From Maritalea sp051251695 (GTDB taxonomy: Bacteria; Pseudomonadota; Alphaproteobacteria; Rhizobiales; Devosiaceae): a DNA stretch of 64,000 nucleotides. The notes below the pieces were generated by a model. It saw nothing but the letters and a program-made list of their open reading frames with translations. It had not been told where the DNA came from and searched no databases. The position numbers and the translations under genes are program-made. Within the stretch, counting starts at the first letter, position 1. Every line of letters begins with the position of its first letter. The DNA lies in NCBI RefSeq assembly GCF_051251695.1, contig NZ_JBPOEU010000013.1, forward strand, positions 54,466-118,465, written 5' to 3'. Below are positions 26,715-36,183 of this stretch, piece after piece.

Positions 26715-27710
26715 ATGGACATGAGTTTGATCGAAAATACAGGTATCTCCAGAAGTGGATTGACCAAGGCTTTCGATCTTTGGCCCAACCTGCAGAATTC
26801 CCGGTTTAAGTTGATCAATCACACTGAAAACGCGACGTTTCTGATCGACATGCCCAATGGGCAACGAAAAATTCTGCGCGTTCACCGCCCGGGCTATAAT
26901 ACAAAAAATGCGATCCAGTCGGAGCTGGCTTGGAGCAAAGCATTGCGGGCAGATGAACAGATTAAAACACCCGTCGCATTACGCGGTTTGAACAACCAAC
27001 TTGTTCAAAGCGCCCCGGTAGGTGCTGACGCACAAGAACACTTTATGGTTCTTTTTGAATTTGAGGCAGGCGTTGAGCCAAGTCCAGATGATGATCTCGA
27101 GAACTCATTTGTTGAGCTAGGCATTTTGGCAGCCAAAGCGCACAATCATTCGCAACATTGGGTCAAACCTGCAGGATTTGAGCGGTTGCGATGGTCAGCC
27201 AACACCATATTGGATCCAGATGGATTGTGGGGCAACTGGCGCACGGCACCGGGGATGGTCAGCGACTACAATACCGTTTTTGAACGTGTTGATGTGTTGC
27301 TGCGCAAGCGGTTAAGGGCATTCGGTAGTGAAGCCCAGCGATATGGACTGATCCATGCCGATATGCGGTTGGCCAACCTTTTGATCGATGGGGATCAGAT
27401 CAAATTGATCGACTTCGACGATTGCGGATTTTGCTGGTTCTTGTACGATTTCGCCGCGGCTATTTCATTCATCGAAGACAGCCCTCAAGTGCCAAAGCTA
27501 AAACAGGCTTGGCTTAAAGGCTATCGCACCCAACGCCAATTGTCTGCCAGTGACGAAGCAGAAATCGATACGTTTGTCATGCTTAGGCGTATGGCGCTAA
27601 CGGCTTGGATCGGCTCCCATGCGGAAACCCCTTATGCAAAAAGCTTGGCACGTGACTTTGTGCCAAGAGGCGCAGCATTGGCGCAAAAGTATCTAGAAAA
27701 TTTCAGCTAG
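26715..27710 (+). CDS. APH-family phosphotransferase
   Basis: 331-residue kinase-like protein of the aminoglycoside phosphotransferase/choline kinase superfamily. Catalytic loop LIHADMRLANLLI (HxDxxxxN) and metal motif LIDFDDCGF are intact; the N-terminal lobe has KILRVHRPGYNTKNAIQSE. Such proteins phosphorylate hydroxyl groups of small molecules (homoserine, methylthioribose, choline, protein Ser/Thr as in SrkA); the substrate here cannot be inferred. An alternative start is ATG 26721. Tail to tail with the exopolysaccharide cluster, one base apart. Confidence 0.82.
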   Translation: MDMSLIENTGISRSGLTKAFDLWPNLQNSRFKLINHTENATFLIDMPNGQRKILRVHRPGYNTKNAIQSELAWSKALRADEQIKTPVALRGLNNQLVQSAPVGADAQEHFMVLFEFEAGVEPSPDDDLENSFVELGILAAKAHNHSQHWVKPAGFERLRWSANTILDPDGLWGNWRTAPGMVSDYNTVFERVDVLLRKRLRAFGSEAQRYGLIHADMRLANLLIDGDQIKLIDFDDCGFCWFLYDFAAAISFIEDSPQVPKLKQAWLKGYRTQRQLSASDEAEIDTFVMLRRMALTAWIGSHAETPYAKSLARDFVPRGAALAQKYLENFS

Positions 27711-27711
27711 T

Positions 27712-28971
27712 TTACGGGAGACGTCGGATGTTGCGTTGGCCAGCATAAACGTCGTAACCCGCTGAAATACCCCAAATCATGCCCATAATCAAAAACAGAT
27801 GCCGCCAATGGTCAATGTCAATAATGGCTGCCTCCAAAATCAAAGGCAAAAATGTCGCGAAGGCAGGGATCATCAACAAGCGGTTGGGTGAGGGGATCGC
27901 AAGCGACGCGACTGCACGCCAAAGCGTCATCAAAATTAGCCACACAAACGCACCACCGCCGAGCCATCCATAATCAAGGAAAACCTTAAGATAAGTGTTG
28001 TGCGGTTGCTCATTCACCAAAAGGTTGCCGAATTGCCAGGGCCCAAGCCCCAGTGGATTGTTGAGCGCCAGTCCGTAGCCCCACGCCTGACGGGCGAAAC
28101 GACCTGTCTCCCCGCTATCATAGCTTTGCACCAGCGTCGCGCGCTGTGTGAACAACTCCGCGACGCTTGGGATCATCAGCAGCCCCAAAATGGATAAAAC
28201 CAAGAGAAAAACACCAAGAAGCGCTAGGCCGATCATGCGCAGTTTTTCACGCGCCGTCGCTTCCAGTGCAAAATTCAAAACGAATACAATCGCCAGTGTG
28301 AGCAACAAGTGCGCCCAAGCACCTCGAGAAAAAGACACAAATACGCCAACAAAGATGATCCCCAACAGGATTGCGTTGCCAATCATCTTTAAAGGATTGT
28401 TGAGCAAAATGCGTTGAACCAAATACGCAGCAGGCAGTATCAAAAAGGGTCCAAATACGTTCGGGTCCTTAAACAATGCCTTTGCCCGCCCATATCGTAA
28501 AAAGAAGTCCTTGCCAGGCAACAAGCCGAGATAGGCTAAAGTGCCGAGCAGCGCTGTAAACACGGCAGCAACAATGTATGCCTTTACAATCAAGCTGGTG
28601 CGTTCAAATGGCTTTTCTGCAATAAAGTTGGCGACAAAATACCCGGTCAGCAGAAGAAAAACGGTAACGACCGTAAACATCAAACCTTTATCCAGCGTAG
28701 AGTATTTCATCTGCAGGATGGCCACAAAAGCTGGCGGAATGAACAACAGAACGGCAAACAAATAGTTATTGGTGCGCCGGCTTATGGGTAATCCTGCGAT
28801 CAAAGCTAGGCCGAAGACAGCAACAAACAAAAGTTCGTAAGGCGAAGGTTCAAAGAACACAAAAGCGCCGCCCACAATCCACACAGGCACCAGCATAAGC
28901 ATTAAGCGGTGGGCAATTGCCGCACCGCTAACTTTAACGCCTTGATGTCCGAAGTCAGATTGAACTGCCAT
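27712..28971 (-). CDS. O-antigen ligase/polymerase-like membrane protein
   Basis: 419-residue polytopic protein with about eleven transmembrane helices and the Wzy_C-type loop (RYGRAKALFKDPNVFGPFL, then GLGPWQFG and EQPHNTYLKVFLDYGWLGG), characteristic of Wzy polymerases and WaaL ligases. Probable polymerase of the exopolysaccharide made by this cluster. It is the last gene of the minus-strand group, 12 bases after the glycosylphosphotransferase gene. Confidence 0.83.
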   Translation of the reverse strand: MAVQSDFGHQGVKVSGAAIAHRLMLMLVPVWIVGGAFVFFEPSPYELLFVAVFGLALIAGLPISRRTNNYLFAVLLFIPPAFVAILQMKYSTLDKGLMFTVVTVFLLLTGYFVANFIAEKPFERTSLIVKAYIVAAVFTALLGTLAYLGLLPGKDFFLRYGRAKALFKDPNVFGPFLILPAAYLVQRILLNNPLKMIGNAILLGIIFVGVFVSFSRGAWAHLLLTLAIVFVLNFALEATAREKLRMIGLALLGVFLLVLSILGLLMIPSVAELFTQRATLVQSYDSGETGRFARQAWGYGLALNNPLGLGPWQFGNLLVNEQPHNTYLKVFLDYGWLGGGAFVWLILMTLWRAVASLAIPSPNRLLMIPAFATFLPLILEAAIIDIDHWRHLFLIMGMIWGISAGYDVYAGQRNIRRLP

Positions 28972-28983
28972 AAGAAATCCGAG

Positions 28984-30504
28984 TTAGTATGCGCCTTCAT
29001 TCTTGCTGACCAACGAAATCGGCGTCATCAGTAGGATGTACAAATCAAGGAAAATCGACCAGTTTTCAATGTAGTAGAGGTCGTGGTTGACTCGATGCAT
29101 GATCTTATCAACCGTATCAGTTTCACCACGCCAGCCGTTAATTTGCGCCCAACCGGTAATTCCAGGCTTCACCCGATGCCGCGCGAAATAGCCGTCGACC
29201 GCATCATGATAAAGGCGATCTTCGGCTTTTGCCTGTAAGGCGTGTGGACGTGGCCCACAAATTGAAAGTTCCCCACGCAACACATTCAAAAACTGGGGCA
29301 GCTCGTCAATCGATGTTTTGCGGATAAACTTGCCGACCTTAGTGACACGAGGGTCATCTTTTGTGACCAGCTTACTGGCTTGTGCATCCGCACTCTCTGT
29401 GCGCATGGAGCGAAACTTATAAATTTCGATCAGCTCATTGTTGAAGCCGTGACGTTTTTGCTTGAAGAAGATAGGGCCCTTGCTATCCAGCTTGATCGCA
29501 ATTGCGGTCAACAACATGATTGGTGAAAACACCACCAATGCGACCGCCGCAACCACCATGTCAAAAATCCACTTGGCGACGATGTTCCAGTCTGAAATTG
29601 GTTTGTCCGCCATATCAAAGACCGGCACATCACCAAGAAAAGAATAGGCGCGGGATTTGAACTTAAGCTTGCTCATGTGCGCGCTCAAACGAATATCCAC
29701 GGGTAAAACCCAAAGCTGCTTAAGCATATGCAAAACGCGGGTTTCTGCAGAAACGGGCAGGGACACGATCACCAAATCAATGCGGGTCAACCGTGCAAAC
29801 TCTACGAGGTCAGTCACTTTGCCAAGTTTTGGGCAGTCAGCAACGAGTTCAGGGGAACGTTTGTCTGCCCGGTCGTCAAATAGGCCAAATAGTTCAATAT
29901 CGTTATGGGCTGAGTTTTTGATGCCATTGATCAACACCTCAGCTTCTGGGCCACCGCCCACAAGCACGGTTCGTCTTTTTAATCGGCCTGCTTTGGTCCA
30001 CTGCAATATCAAACTGCGTACCGCCATGCGGTAAAAAACCAAGGTTGCGGCACCTGTCGTCAGCCAGATCAAAATCCAGGCCCGTGAAAAATACTCACTG
30101 AGTTTTAGCAAAAATATCGCGGCAACCAGCAACACAATGGCAGATGCCCATACGGCTAAAGCTCGGCCAACTTGGGTCAGTGTTGTGCGGTATTTCTGTA
30201 TCGAATGGTTTTTGACAAGGTTTTGCCCGAAAAGCGAAATCCCAGATGCTGCCAAGCTAAGTGTAAGATAATGAAATAAATCACCATCCTTCACATATGC
30301 GAAATAAATCGCCAAACCTAAGACGGCTATCAATAGGAATTCAATTGATTGAACAACGCCAACAATGATCTTGCTCGACATAGCGCGATCAACTGGTTGA
30401 GCAGCAATTTCCTTCGCCCGTTTAGATAGCGAACTCTCCGCAACGGCTTGCTGGCGCTCACTTAACATTTCAGCGACAACTTCTTTGGGATCAATTCGAT
30501 ACAT
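28984..30504 (-). CDS. Undecaprenyl-phosphate hexose-1-phosphate transferase (WcaJ/PssY type)
   Basis: 506-residue initiating enzyme of exopolysaccharide synthesis, moving hexose-1-phosphate from a UDP-sugar to undecaprenyl phosphate. Four N-terminal transmembrane helices (about 45-165), a central Rossmann-like CoA_binding_3 region (VGGGPEAEVLING), a membrane re-entrant helix, and the catalytic domain with KQKRHGFNNELIEIYKFRSM and DELPQFLNVLRGELSICGPRPH (the latter includes the catalytic Asp-Glu). Sugar specificity is unknown. Confidence 0.9.
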   Translation of the reverse strand: MYRIDPKEVVAEMLSERQQAVAESSLSKRAKEIAAQPVDRAMSSKIIVGVVQSIEFLLIAVLGLAIYFAYVKDGDLFHYLTLSLAASGISLFGQNLVKNHSIQKYRTTLTQVGRALAVWASAIVLLVAAIFLLKLSEYFSRAWILIWLTTGAATLVFYRMAVRSLILQWTKAGRLKRRTVLVGGGPEAEVLINGIKNSAHNDIELFGLFDDRADKRSPELVADCPKLGKVTDLVEFARLTRIDLVIVSLPVSAETRVLHMLKQLWVLPVDIRLSAHMSKLKFKSRAYSFLGDVPVFDMADKPISDWNIVAKWIFDMVVAAVALVVFSPIMLLTAIAIKLDSKGPIFFKQKRHGFNNELIEIYKFRSMRTESADAQASKLVTKDDPRVTKVGKFIRKTSIDELPQFLNVLRGELSICGPRPHALQAKAEDRLYHDAVDGYFARHRVKPGITGWAQINGWRGETDTVDKIMHRVNHDLYYIENWSIFLDLYILLMTPISLVSKNEGAY

Positions 30505-30593
30505 TTGCGGTTCCTGCGAAAATTCGAGTTATTCAAGAATTACAATATCTTAAAGGCGTGAAAGTGAGGTGAAGTATCAGGGTTAATGATTTG

Positions 30594-31706
30594 CTATCGT
30601 TCAAAATATTTAGCAGTAATTTCACCAGCCATTTTATCAATCACGAAGTTTGAGCGAACATGGTCGAACAATGCGTTGCGGTGTTTTTGTTGTTGGCTGG
30701 AGTTAGCCAGTGATTGGATCATTTTGCCCCTTAGCGCGTCGACATCGGCTGCCGGGATAAGTTGAGCCTTCTCCGGGCCATATATTTCACCAATTCCACC
30801 TACATCAGTCGCGATGACATGTTTGCCAGCAGCCACAGCTTCCATCACGATATAGGGCAGGGATTCTTTGAGCGATGGCACTATGACGATGTCAGCGCTT
30901 GCAAACCCGTTTTTTGCTGGCTGGGGCCCAACGAACTTTGCGCTATCATTGAGCCCAAGTTCGCCTGCAAGTTGTTCAAATTGAGCGCGATGTGGACCAT
31001 CGCCAATAAGCAACAGTTTGGCTTGCACGCCTTGTGCAGTTTTTACGCCCTTTAAAGCGTGCAACAAATATTCAACGCCTTTTAGATCTCGCATTTCGCC
31101 CACGAAAACAAAATCATACGCGTCAGATGAGGGGATAGGCGTGAATTCTGTACTGGACAGCCCGTTGTGAATGACACTGCCAATTTCACCAACATCGCCG
31201 ATTTGCGCTTTGTAGGTGTTTTGTGCGTATGAACTTTCGAAAATGATGTGATCACTTAGAGGGATAAGACGCTTTTCCAAAAAATGAAAAATGCGACCAG
31301 CCATTGAGGTTTGAGAAAAATGCAACGCTCCGCCATGTGGCGTATAGATCTTTTTGACTTTAGGTTTGTTCCACCCAGCCAAACGAGCGTGAAATCCACC
31401 TTTGGCACCATGACCATGCACAACATCTATTTGGTGTTGCGCGAATAACTTGCTTATCTTAAAGGGCGCCAGCAGGTCTTGAGGTCCGAAAAGCCTAGGA
31501 ATGGCTATGGGGTGAATGCCGAGCTTTAAGCGCGGCGAAATTTGAGCCAGCTTCAATTCGGTTTCGCTGTCATAGGAAAGGGCATCCACAACAATGCCCA
31601 CCTGATGGCCATTTTCATCCAACTGCGTTGCCAAATCGCACACATGGCGAAACAATCCGCCCACAGGCGCTCGCAAAACTTGCAATACGCGCAATGACTT
31701 ATCCAT
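30594..31706 (-). CDS. GT4-family glycosyltransferase
   Basis: 370-residue GT-B glycosyltransferase. N-terminal RAPVGGLFRHVCDLATQL and HGHGAKGGFHARLAG; the nucleotide-sugar binding half has KLLLIGDGPHRAQFEQLAGELGL and the EX7E motif KESLPYIVMEAVAAG. Presumably adds a sugar to the lipid-linked repeat of the neighbouring exopolysaccharide cluster. 26 bases separate it from the Wza-like gene. Confidence 0.88.
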   Translation of the reverse strand: MDKSLRVLQVLRAPVGGLFRHVCDLATQLDENGHQVGIVVDALSYDSETELKLAQISPRLKLGIHPIAIPRLFGPQDLLAPFKISKLFAQHQIDVVHGHGAKGGFHARLAGWNKPKVKKIYTPHGGALHFSQTSMAGRIFHFLEKRLIPLSDHIIFESSYAQNTYKAQIGDVGEIGSVIHNGLSSTEFTPIPSSDAYDFVFVGEMRDLKGVEYLLHALKGVKTAQGVQAKLLLIGDGPHRAQFEQLAGELGLNDSAKFVGPQPAKNGFASADIVIVPSLKESLPYIVMEAVAAGKHVIATDVGGIGEIYGPEKAQLIPAADVDALRGKMIQSLANSSQQQKHRNALFDHVRSNFVIDKMAGEITAKYFER

Positions 31707-31732
31707 GTTTTCAGATTCCGATTATGAGCGAC

Positions 31733-32302
31733 TTATAACCAGCGCTCGTGAACAACAATTGTGTCGCCGGGTTGCACTGGCGTATCCAATGATGCGCGCA
31801 TTTGCGTAGTACCGGTCTTGGTGCGGCGATAGATGGTGACAGAGTTTTTTGACGCAGTGTCACTGAAACCACCGGCTGTGCTGATCGCAGCACGTACACT
31901 CATCCCGAAAATGAACGGAAATTGTCCGGAGGTTTTCACTTCGCCTTGAATGAAGAACGGTCGGTACTGCGCAACTTCAACGGCAACATTAGGATCGCGT
32001 AAATAGCCAGCGGCCAGTCGTGCGGTAATCAATGTGGCTGCTTGGCTAACGGATTTGCCACGTGCATAAACGCGTCCAACAAGCGGCATGGAAATGTAGC
32101 CGGCATCGTCAATACCATATTGGCTTGTTAGTTGCGCATCGTTGTAAACAGTCACGCGCAAAACGTCGCCAGTATCCAATAGGTATGAAGCCCCAGCGTT
32201 TGAATAAACACCTGGATCGTCACTTGTTGAAACGCGAGATGTGGCTGCACATCCAGAAAGAAACAAGACAACCAACAAAAACGCAGGACGCAACAATGGC
32301 AT
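31733..32302 (-). CDS. Polysaccharide export lipoprotein (Wza/KpsD-like)
   Basis: 189-residue outer-membrane polysaccharide export protein. Signal peptide with lipobox LFLSGCAA (Cys at about residue 18), Poly_export domain (LLDTGDVLRVTVYNDAQLTSQYGIDDAGYISMP) and an SLBB domain (IFGMSVRAAISTAGGFSDTASKN). Shorter than E. coli Wza because the C-terminal amphipathic helix region is lacking, like ExoF-type proteins of rhizobia. First gene of the minus-strand operon, divergent from the Wzz-like gene. Confidence 0.88.
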   Translation of the reverse strand: MPLLRPAFLLVVLFLSGCAATSRVSTSDDPGVYSNAGASYLLDTGDVLRVTVYNDAQLTSQYGIDDAGYISMPLVGRVYARGKSVSQAATLITARLAAGYLRDPNVAVEVAQYRPFFIQGEVKTSGQFPFIFGMSVRAAISTAGGFSDTASKNSVTIYRRTKTGTTQMRASLDTPVQPGDTIVVHERWL

Positions 32303-32496
32303 AACAATGACCTTTAAGAATCGACTACTGACCTTCTTATGAGGGGCTTATGGTTAATTTTCAGGAAAAATGCAGAGCATAGCTGTTTGGCTGTCCGCAT
32401 TGCACATCTGCAACCAAAGCGAAAATTAACTGAATTCTTACTATACGTAGGCGAAAAGGGGACGGAATACTTTTTCGACCGCGAAGGAATCGTTGC

Positions 32497-34749
32497 ATGA
32501 CCCAGAACGGGGCTAAGAGCTACGAAGACGTACAACTTAACATCCACCAGCTTTTTGGTGCGATTTGGCGTGCATTACCGCGGATTGTGATCATCACGGC
32601 AATTCTATGCGCTTTGACCTTTGTGATCACCTCCTTGATGACCAAGGAATATACATCCAACGCGAGTGTTCTTTTAGAGCCCAGAAGTGACAGCTTTGCG
32701 CAAAGTTCAGGCGCACGCACAAACCCGACGAACCAGTCTGCTGTTGATAATGCAGCGATTGCCAGTCAAATCCAGTTGCTTAAGTCGCGCGAAACATTGC
32801 TCCGTGTTGTTGATGATCTTGATCTAAGATCAAATCCAGAATTTTTGGGCAAGGGTGCTGGACCATTAGACTTAGTGTTCGCGCTATTCTCGATTGGCGG
32901 AAGCAACGCCGATGCGCCGAGTTCTTCGCTCGACAATAAAATCATTGCCAAGATTTCCAGTAAATTGGTTGCCGCTCAAGCGCGCGATAGCCGGGTTATT
33001 TCGATTAAGTTTTCATCGACTGATCCAAAAATTGCGGCTGATGTCGCTAACGCCTTGGCTAAGGCATTGGTCAACCGTCGCTCAGACCTTGCGATCTCGG
33101 ATACGTCTGACGCAACCAAATGGTTGGATCAAGAAATTAAGAGTTTAGGCATAGATGTTGTAAACGCCGAGAATAGGGTCGCCAATTTCCGGGTGGAAAA
33201 TGATCTTTTCCGCTCAACGCGCGACACAACACTAATTGGTCAGCAATTGTCAGACCTTTCGCGCCAAATTAGTACCGTGTCTGAACGGAAGAATTCGGCA
33301 GCCACTAGATCACGCCTGATCCGCAATTTGTTGCGCGGCGGTCAAAGTTTAGAATCTGTTCCAGATGTACGCCAATCACCAGTTATTCAGCGCATGTCTC
33401 AGCAAAAGGCCAACTTTCAGGCGTCGCGTGCGCAATCTGCTGCGACCTTGTTGAGCAATCACCCCACTTTGCAAGCGCTTGATGCTCAGATTGTCGATAT
33501 CGACCAGCAAATACAAAGAGAAGGTCGTCGAATTGCAGAATCGCTGGATACGCAGGCTCAAATTGAAGGTGAGTTGGAAAAGTCACTTCGCGATGACCTA
33601 GTGCGATTGAAACTCACAGCTTCGGGTGCAGAACGAAGCGGTGTGACACTTGCTGAGCTAGAGCGAGAAGCAAGCGCAAAACGTAATTTGTTGAACACCT
33701 TCCTAGCGCGCCAGAGCGAAGCTACAGCAAGGACCAATACTGGCGCCATCTTCCCTGACGTTCGTATTATCTCGACGGCATCAGCGCCAAGCAAACCGTC
33801 TTGGCCAAATAAGCCGCTTCTATTGATTCTCGTGGCTTCGATTTCAGTTGTTTTGCAATTGGGCATGGTGATCATTTCAGAACTCGCCGCTGGAAATGTA
33901 ATCACGGTGCGTCATGAGTTGGAAGATGACGAGCTGCAGCAAGCGGAATATGCGCAAGCAGCGCCAATTGTCGCTCAACCTCAAACCGAACAGGCCCAAG
34001 CTGCGCAATCCCATGTGGAGCAGCCTCCAGCACTTGAGCCAAAATATGTACCGCAAGACATACATGAAGAAATTCATGATATGGAAAATGATGAATTGCA
34101 AGATATGGCACCAGTCGTTGCGGCCGCACCGATTGCGCCTGCCGAACCTACCGTTCAAGCACGGGCCAACATAAGTGGGCAGGCAAACCTTCCGGCAATA
34201 GCAAATGGCTCCATGTCCGCATTGGCTGCGCAAATCATAGCCAATCGCGAGAGCACTATACTTGTAACAAACGCTGCGCCAACCCGCACAGACAGTGTGG
34301 TTGCCGATGAGCTGTTGCAATATCTTGCCCAAAACGGACGAACTGCAATTGTTGTGAATGCTGGCGGACCAGACCAATTACGCATGGCCGGGTTAACCGA
34401 CATGTGCGTCGGTGACGCTGATTTTGGTTCGATTATTCGTAAAGGCGCGACAGAAGAGCAATATTACGTGCCATGGGGCACCAAGGACCGACTACATTTT
34501 TCAGGTGAACGTTTCACTTTGATGATGGATGCATTGAGCGAAATTTACGATCACGTGATCGTCGAATGCGGACGTTTGGGACTAAGTGCGCCTTTGGCTC
34601 CGTTTGCGGATTTGGATCCAGCCCTTTTGTTGGTTACAAACACCTCAGATCAGGAACAGCTTGAAGCGTTGATGGGCGATGTTCGGGCACTCGGCATTCG
34701 CAATATCACCTGCATCGAGCAATCCAAAATCCACACTAATGTCGCCTAA
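32497..34749 (+). CDS. Wzz/GumC-like chain-length regulator with degenerate kinase-like C-terminus
   Basis: 750-residue inner-membrane polysaccharide co-polymerase. Wzz domain with TM1 (about 28-50), a long coiled periplasmic region (about 180-410), TM2 (about 440-462), a Gln/Pro/Ala-rich linker (about 480-565), then a C-terminal domain shaped like a BY-kinase (ESTILVTNAAPTRTDSVVADELLQYLAQ). The Walker A position reads NAAPTRTDSV rather than GEGKST, Walker A' is VVNAGG and Walker B is IVECG; there is no C-terminal Tyr cluster. So it should be catalytically inactive, a scaffold rather than a kinase. Confidence 0.85.
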   Translation: MTQNGAKSYEDVQLNIHQLFGAIWRALPRIVIITAILCALTFVITSLMTKEYTSNASVLLEPRSDSFAQSSGARTNPTNQSAVDNAAIASQIQLLKSRETLLRVVDDLDLRSNPEFLGKGAGPLDLVFALFSIGGSNADAPSSSLDNKIIAKISSKLVAAQARDSRVISIKFSSTDPKIAADVANALAKALVNRRSDLAISDTSDATKWLDQEIKSLGIDVVNAENRVANFRVENDLFRSTRDTTLIGQQLSDLSRQISTVSERKNSAATRSRLIRNLLRGGQSLESVPDVRQSPVIQRMSQQKANFQASRAQSAATLLSNHPTLQALDAQIVDIDQQIQREGRRIAESLDTQAQIEGELEKSLRDDLVRLKLTASGAERSGVTLAELEREASAKRNLLNTFLARQSEATARTNTGAIFPDVRIISTASAPSKPSWPNKPLLLILVASISVVLQLGMVIISELAAGNVITVRHELEDDELQQAEYAQAAPIVAQPQTEQAQAAQSHVEQPPALEPKYVPQDIHEEIHDMENDELQDMAPVVAAAPIAPAEPTVQARANISGQANLPAIANGSMSALAAQIIANRESTILVTNAAPTRTDSVVADELLQYLAQNGRTAIVVNAGGPDQLRMAGLTDMCVGDADFGSIIRKGATEEQYYVPWGTKDRLHFSGERFTLMMDALSEIYDHVIVECGRLGLSAPLAPFADLDPALLLVTNTSDQEQLEALMGDVRALGIRNITCIEQSKIHTNVA

Positions 34750-34766
34750 CCCGACAGGGGAATATA

Positions 34767-35822
34767 GTGAGCGCCTTGAAATATCACGCAATCCATTTGG
34801 CAATGGAAGTCTTCGCGTTGCCCGGTGTGGCTGCTCTTATTCGCCAGTTTTCCGCATCTAAAGGCATCATTTTTACCTTGCATCGCGTGTTGCCTTCAAC
34901 GCCTGCGGAATTTTCGCCCAATGCGATCTTGCAGATCACGCCTGATTTTCTTGAACAAACGATTTTGCGCTGCCGTCATCTCGGGGTGGATATCGTTGAC
35001 TTGGATGAAGCTTTGCGACGTCTCAAATCTACAGAAAAAGAAAACCGGTTTGCGGTTTTTACGTTCGATGATGGGTATAGAGACAATTTACGACACGCCT
35101 TGCCAGTTTTGCGCAAACATAATTGCCCGTTCGCCCTGTTCATCGCTCCCAACCTCACAAGCGCGACAGCTGAGATTTGGTGGCAGGCGTTAGAAGATAT
35201 CATTGGAGAAAATGATGAGATTAAGTTTGATCTGGGTGAGGGGGAACAGACTCTAGAATCAGTAACGATACCGCAAAAAAACGCAGCGTTTGATCATCTC
35301 TATTGGTATATGCGCAATCAGCCTGAAGAGAAGCGATTGGCATTGCTGCACCAGCTGGCGCATCGATATGGTCTAGATTTAACTCAGCATTGCCGCGCCT
35401 TGATCATGGACTGGGAAGAGCTGCAAATATTCGTTGATGAGCCATTATGCACAATCGGTGCGCATACAATGAATCACCCAGAGCTTGCCAAATTACCCGA
35501 ACATCAGATGCGCGGTGAGATTTTGCAATCTGTAGAGGTTTTGGGCGAAAAGTTAGGTAAGAAGCCGTCACACTTCTCCTACCCACTGGGCGGTCCTGCT
35601 TCGGCAGCAAAACGTGAATTTGACGCGGTTAAGTCGATGGATATCACGTCAGGGGTCACGACGCGCCCGGGTGGACTTTACGCCGAAAACGCACAATTCC
35701 CGAACGCATTGCCGCGTGTATCGTTGAATGGCAAATACCAAAAACGCCGATTTTTAGATGTGTTTTTAACCGGCGCAATCTTTACCGCGCACAGCGGCAT
35801 GAAAAAAGTCAATCTTGACTAG
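34767..35822 (+). CDS. Polysaccharide deacetylase (NodB/CE4 type)
   Basis: 351-residue carbohydrate esterase. The NodB metal/catalytic motif is TFDDGYRDN (about residues 100-108) with metal-ligand HTMNHPEL (about 232-239) and the C-terminal SYPLGGPASAAKREFDAVK. It probably removes acetyl or other acyl groups from the exopolysaccharide or a precursor. GTG start at 34767 with AGGGGAATATA upstream, 17 bases after the Wzz-like gene, so co-transcribed. Its 3' end overlaps the convergent small gene by 14 bases. Confidence 0.86.
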   Translation: MSALKYHAIHLAMEVFALPGVAALIRQFSASKGIIFTLHRVLPSTPAEFSPNAILQITPDFLEQTILRCRHLGVDIVDLDEALRRLKSTEKENRFAVFTFDDGYRDNLRHALPVLRKHNCPFALFIAPNLTSATAEIWWQALEDIIGENDEIKFDLGEGEQTLESVTIPQKNAAFDHLYWYMRNQPEEKRLALLHQLAHRYGLDLTQHCRALIMDWEELQIFVDEPLCTIGAHTMNHPELAKLPEHQMRGEILQSVEVLGEKLGKKPSHFSYPLGGPASAAKREFDAVKSMDITSGVTTRPGGLYAENAQFPNALPRVSLNGKYQKRRFLDVFLTGAIFTAHSGMKKVNLD

Positions 35823-36048
35823 GCGGCAATTCGTGCGGCCGCGCAGACATCCATTTGATCGTCCACGCAGCTGGGAAAAACCAACCGGTGCCTACAACAA
35901 CAAAATAGACCAGCAAAATCAGATTGTGCGCCCCCGTTAGAAACCGCTCATAAATCAACATGCCAATCGTTGCATAGACAATGATGATCACGATCATAAT
36001 TGGAATGCCGAGAAATTTGCGCTGTCGTAAAGTCAATGTAATCCCCAT
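35809..36048 (-). CDS. DUF2842-like small membrane protein
   Basis: 79 residues with two transmembrane helices (about 13-33 and 43-62) and the end WFFPAAWTIKWMSARPHE, a pattern I associate with the alphaproteobacterial DUF2842 family. Function unknown. It overlaps the deacetylase gene tail to tail by 14 bases and stands upstream of and divergent from ctaA, a frequent partner of this family. Confidence 0.65.
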   Translation of the reverse strand: MGITLTLRQRKFLGIPIMIVIIIVYATIGMLIYERFLTGAHNLILLVYFVVVGTGWFFPAAWTIKWMSARPHELPPSQD

Positions 36049-36183
36049 CTATCCACTTTGAGTGGCATGTACTGCGTCACTATGAGCCCACTGCGTCATT
36101 ATGATCGCATGTGATTTCTTGGCGATCCCTTGCAGTTTCGCTTCCAACGATTTATCACGAAGTCTATCTCAAGCAAGGGCATA

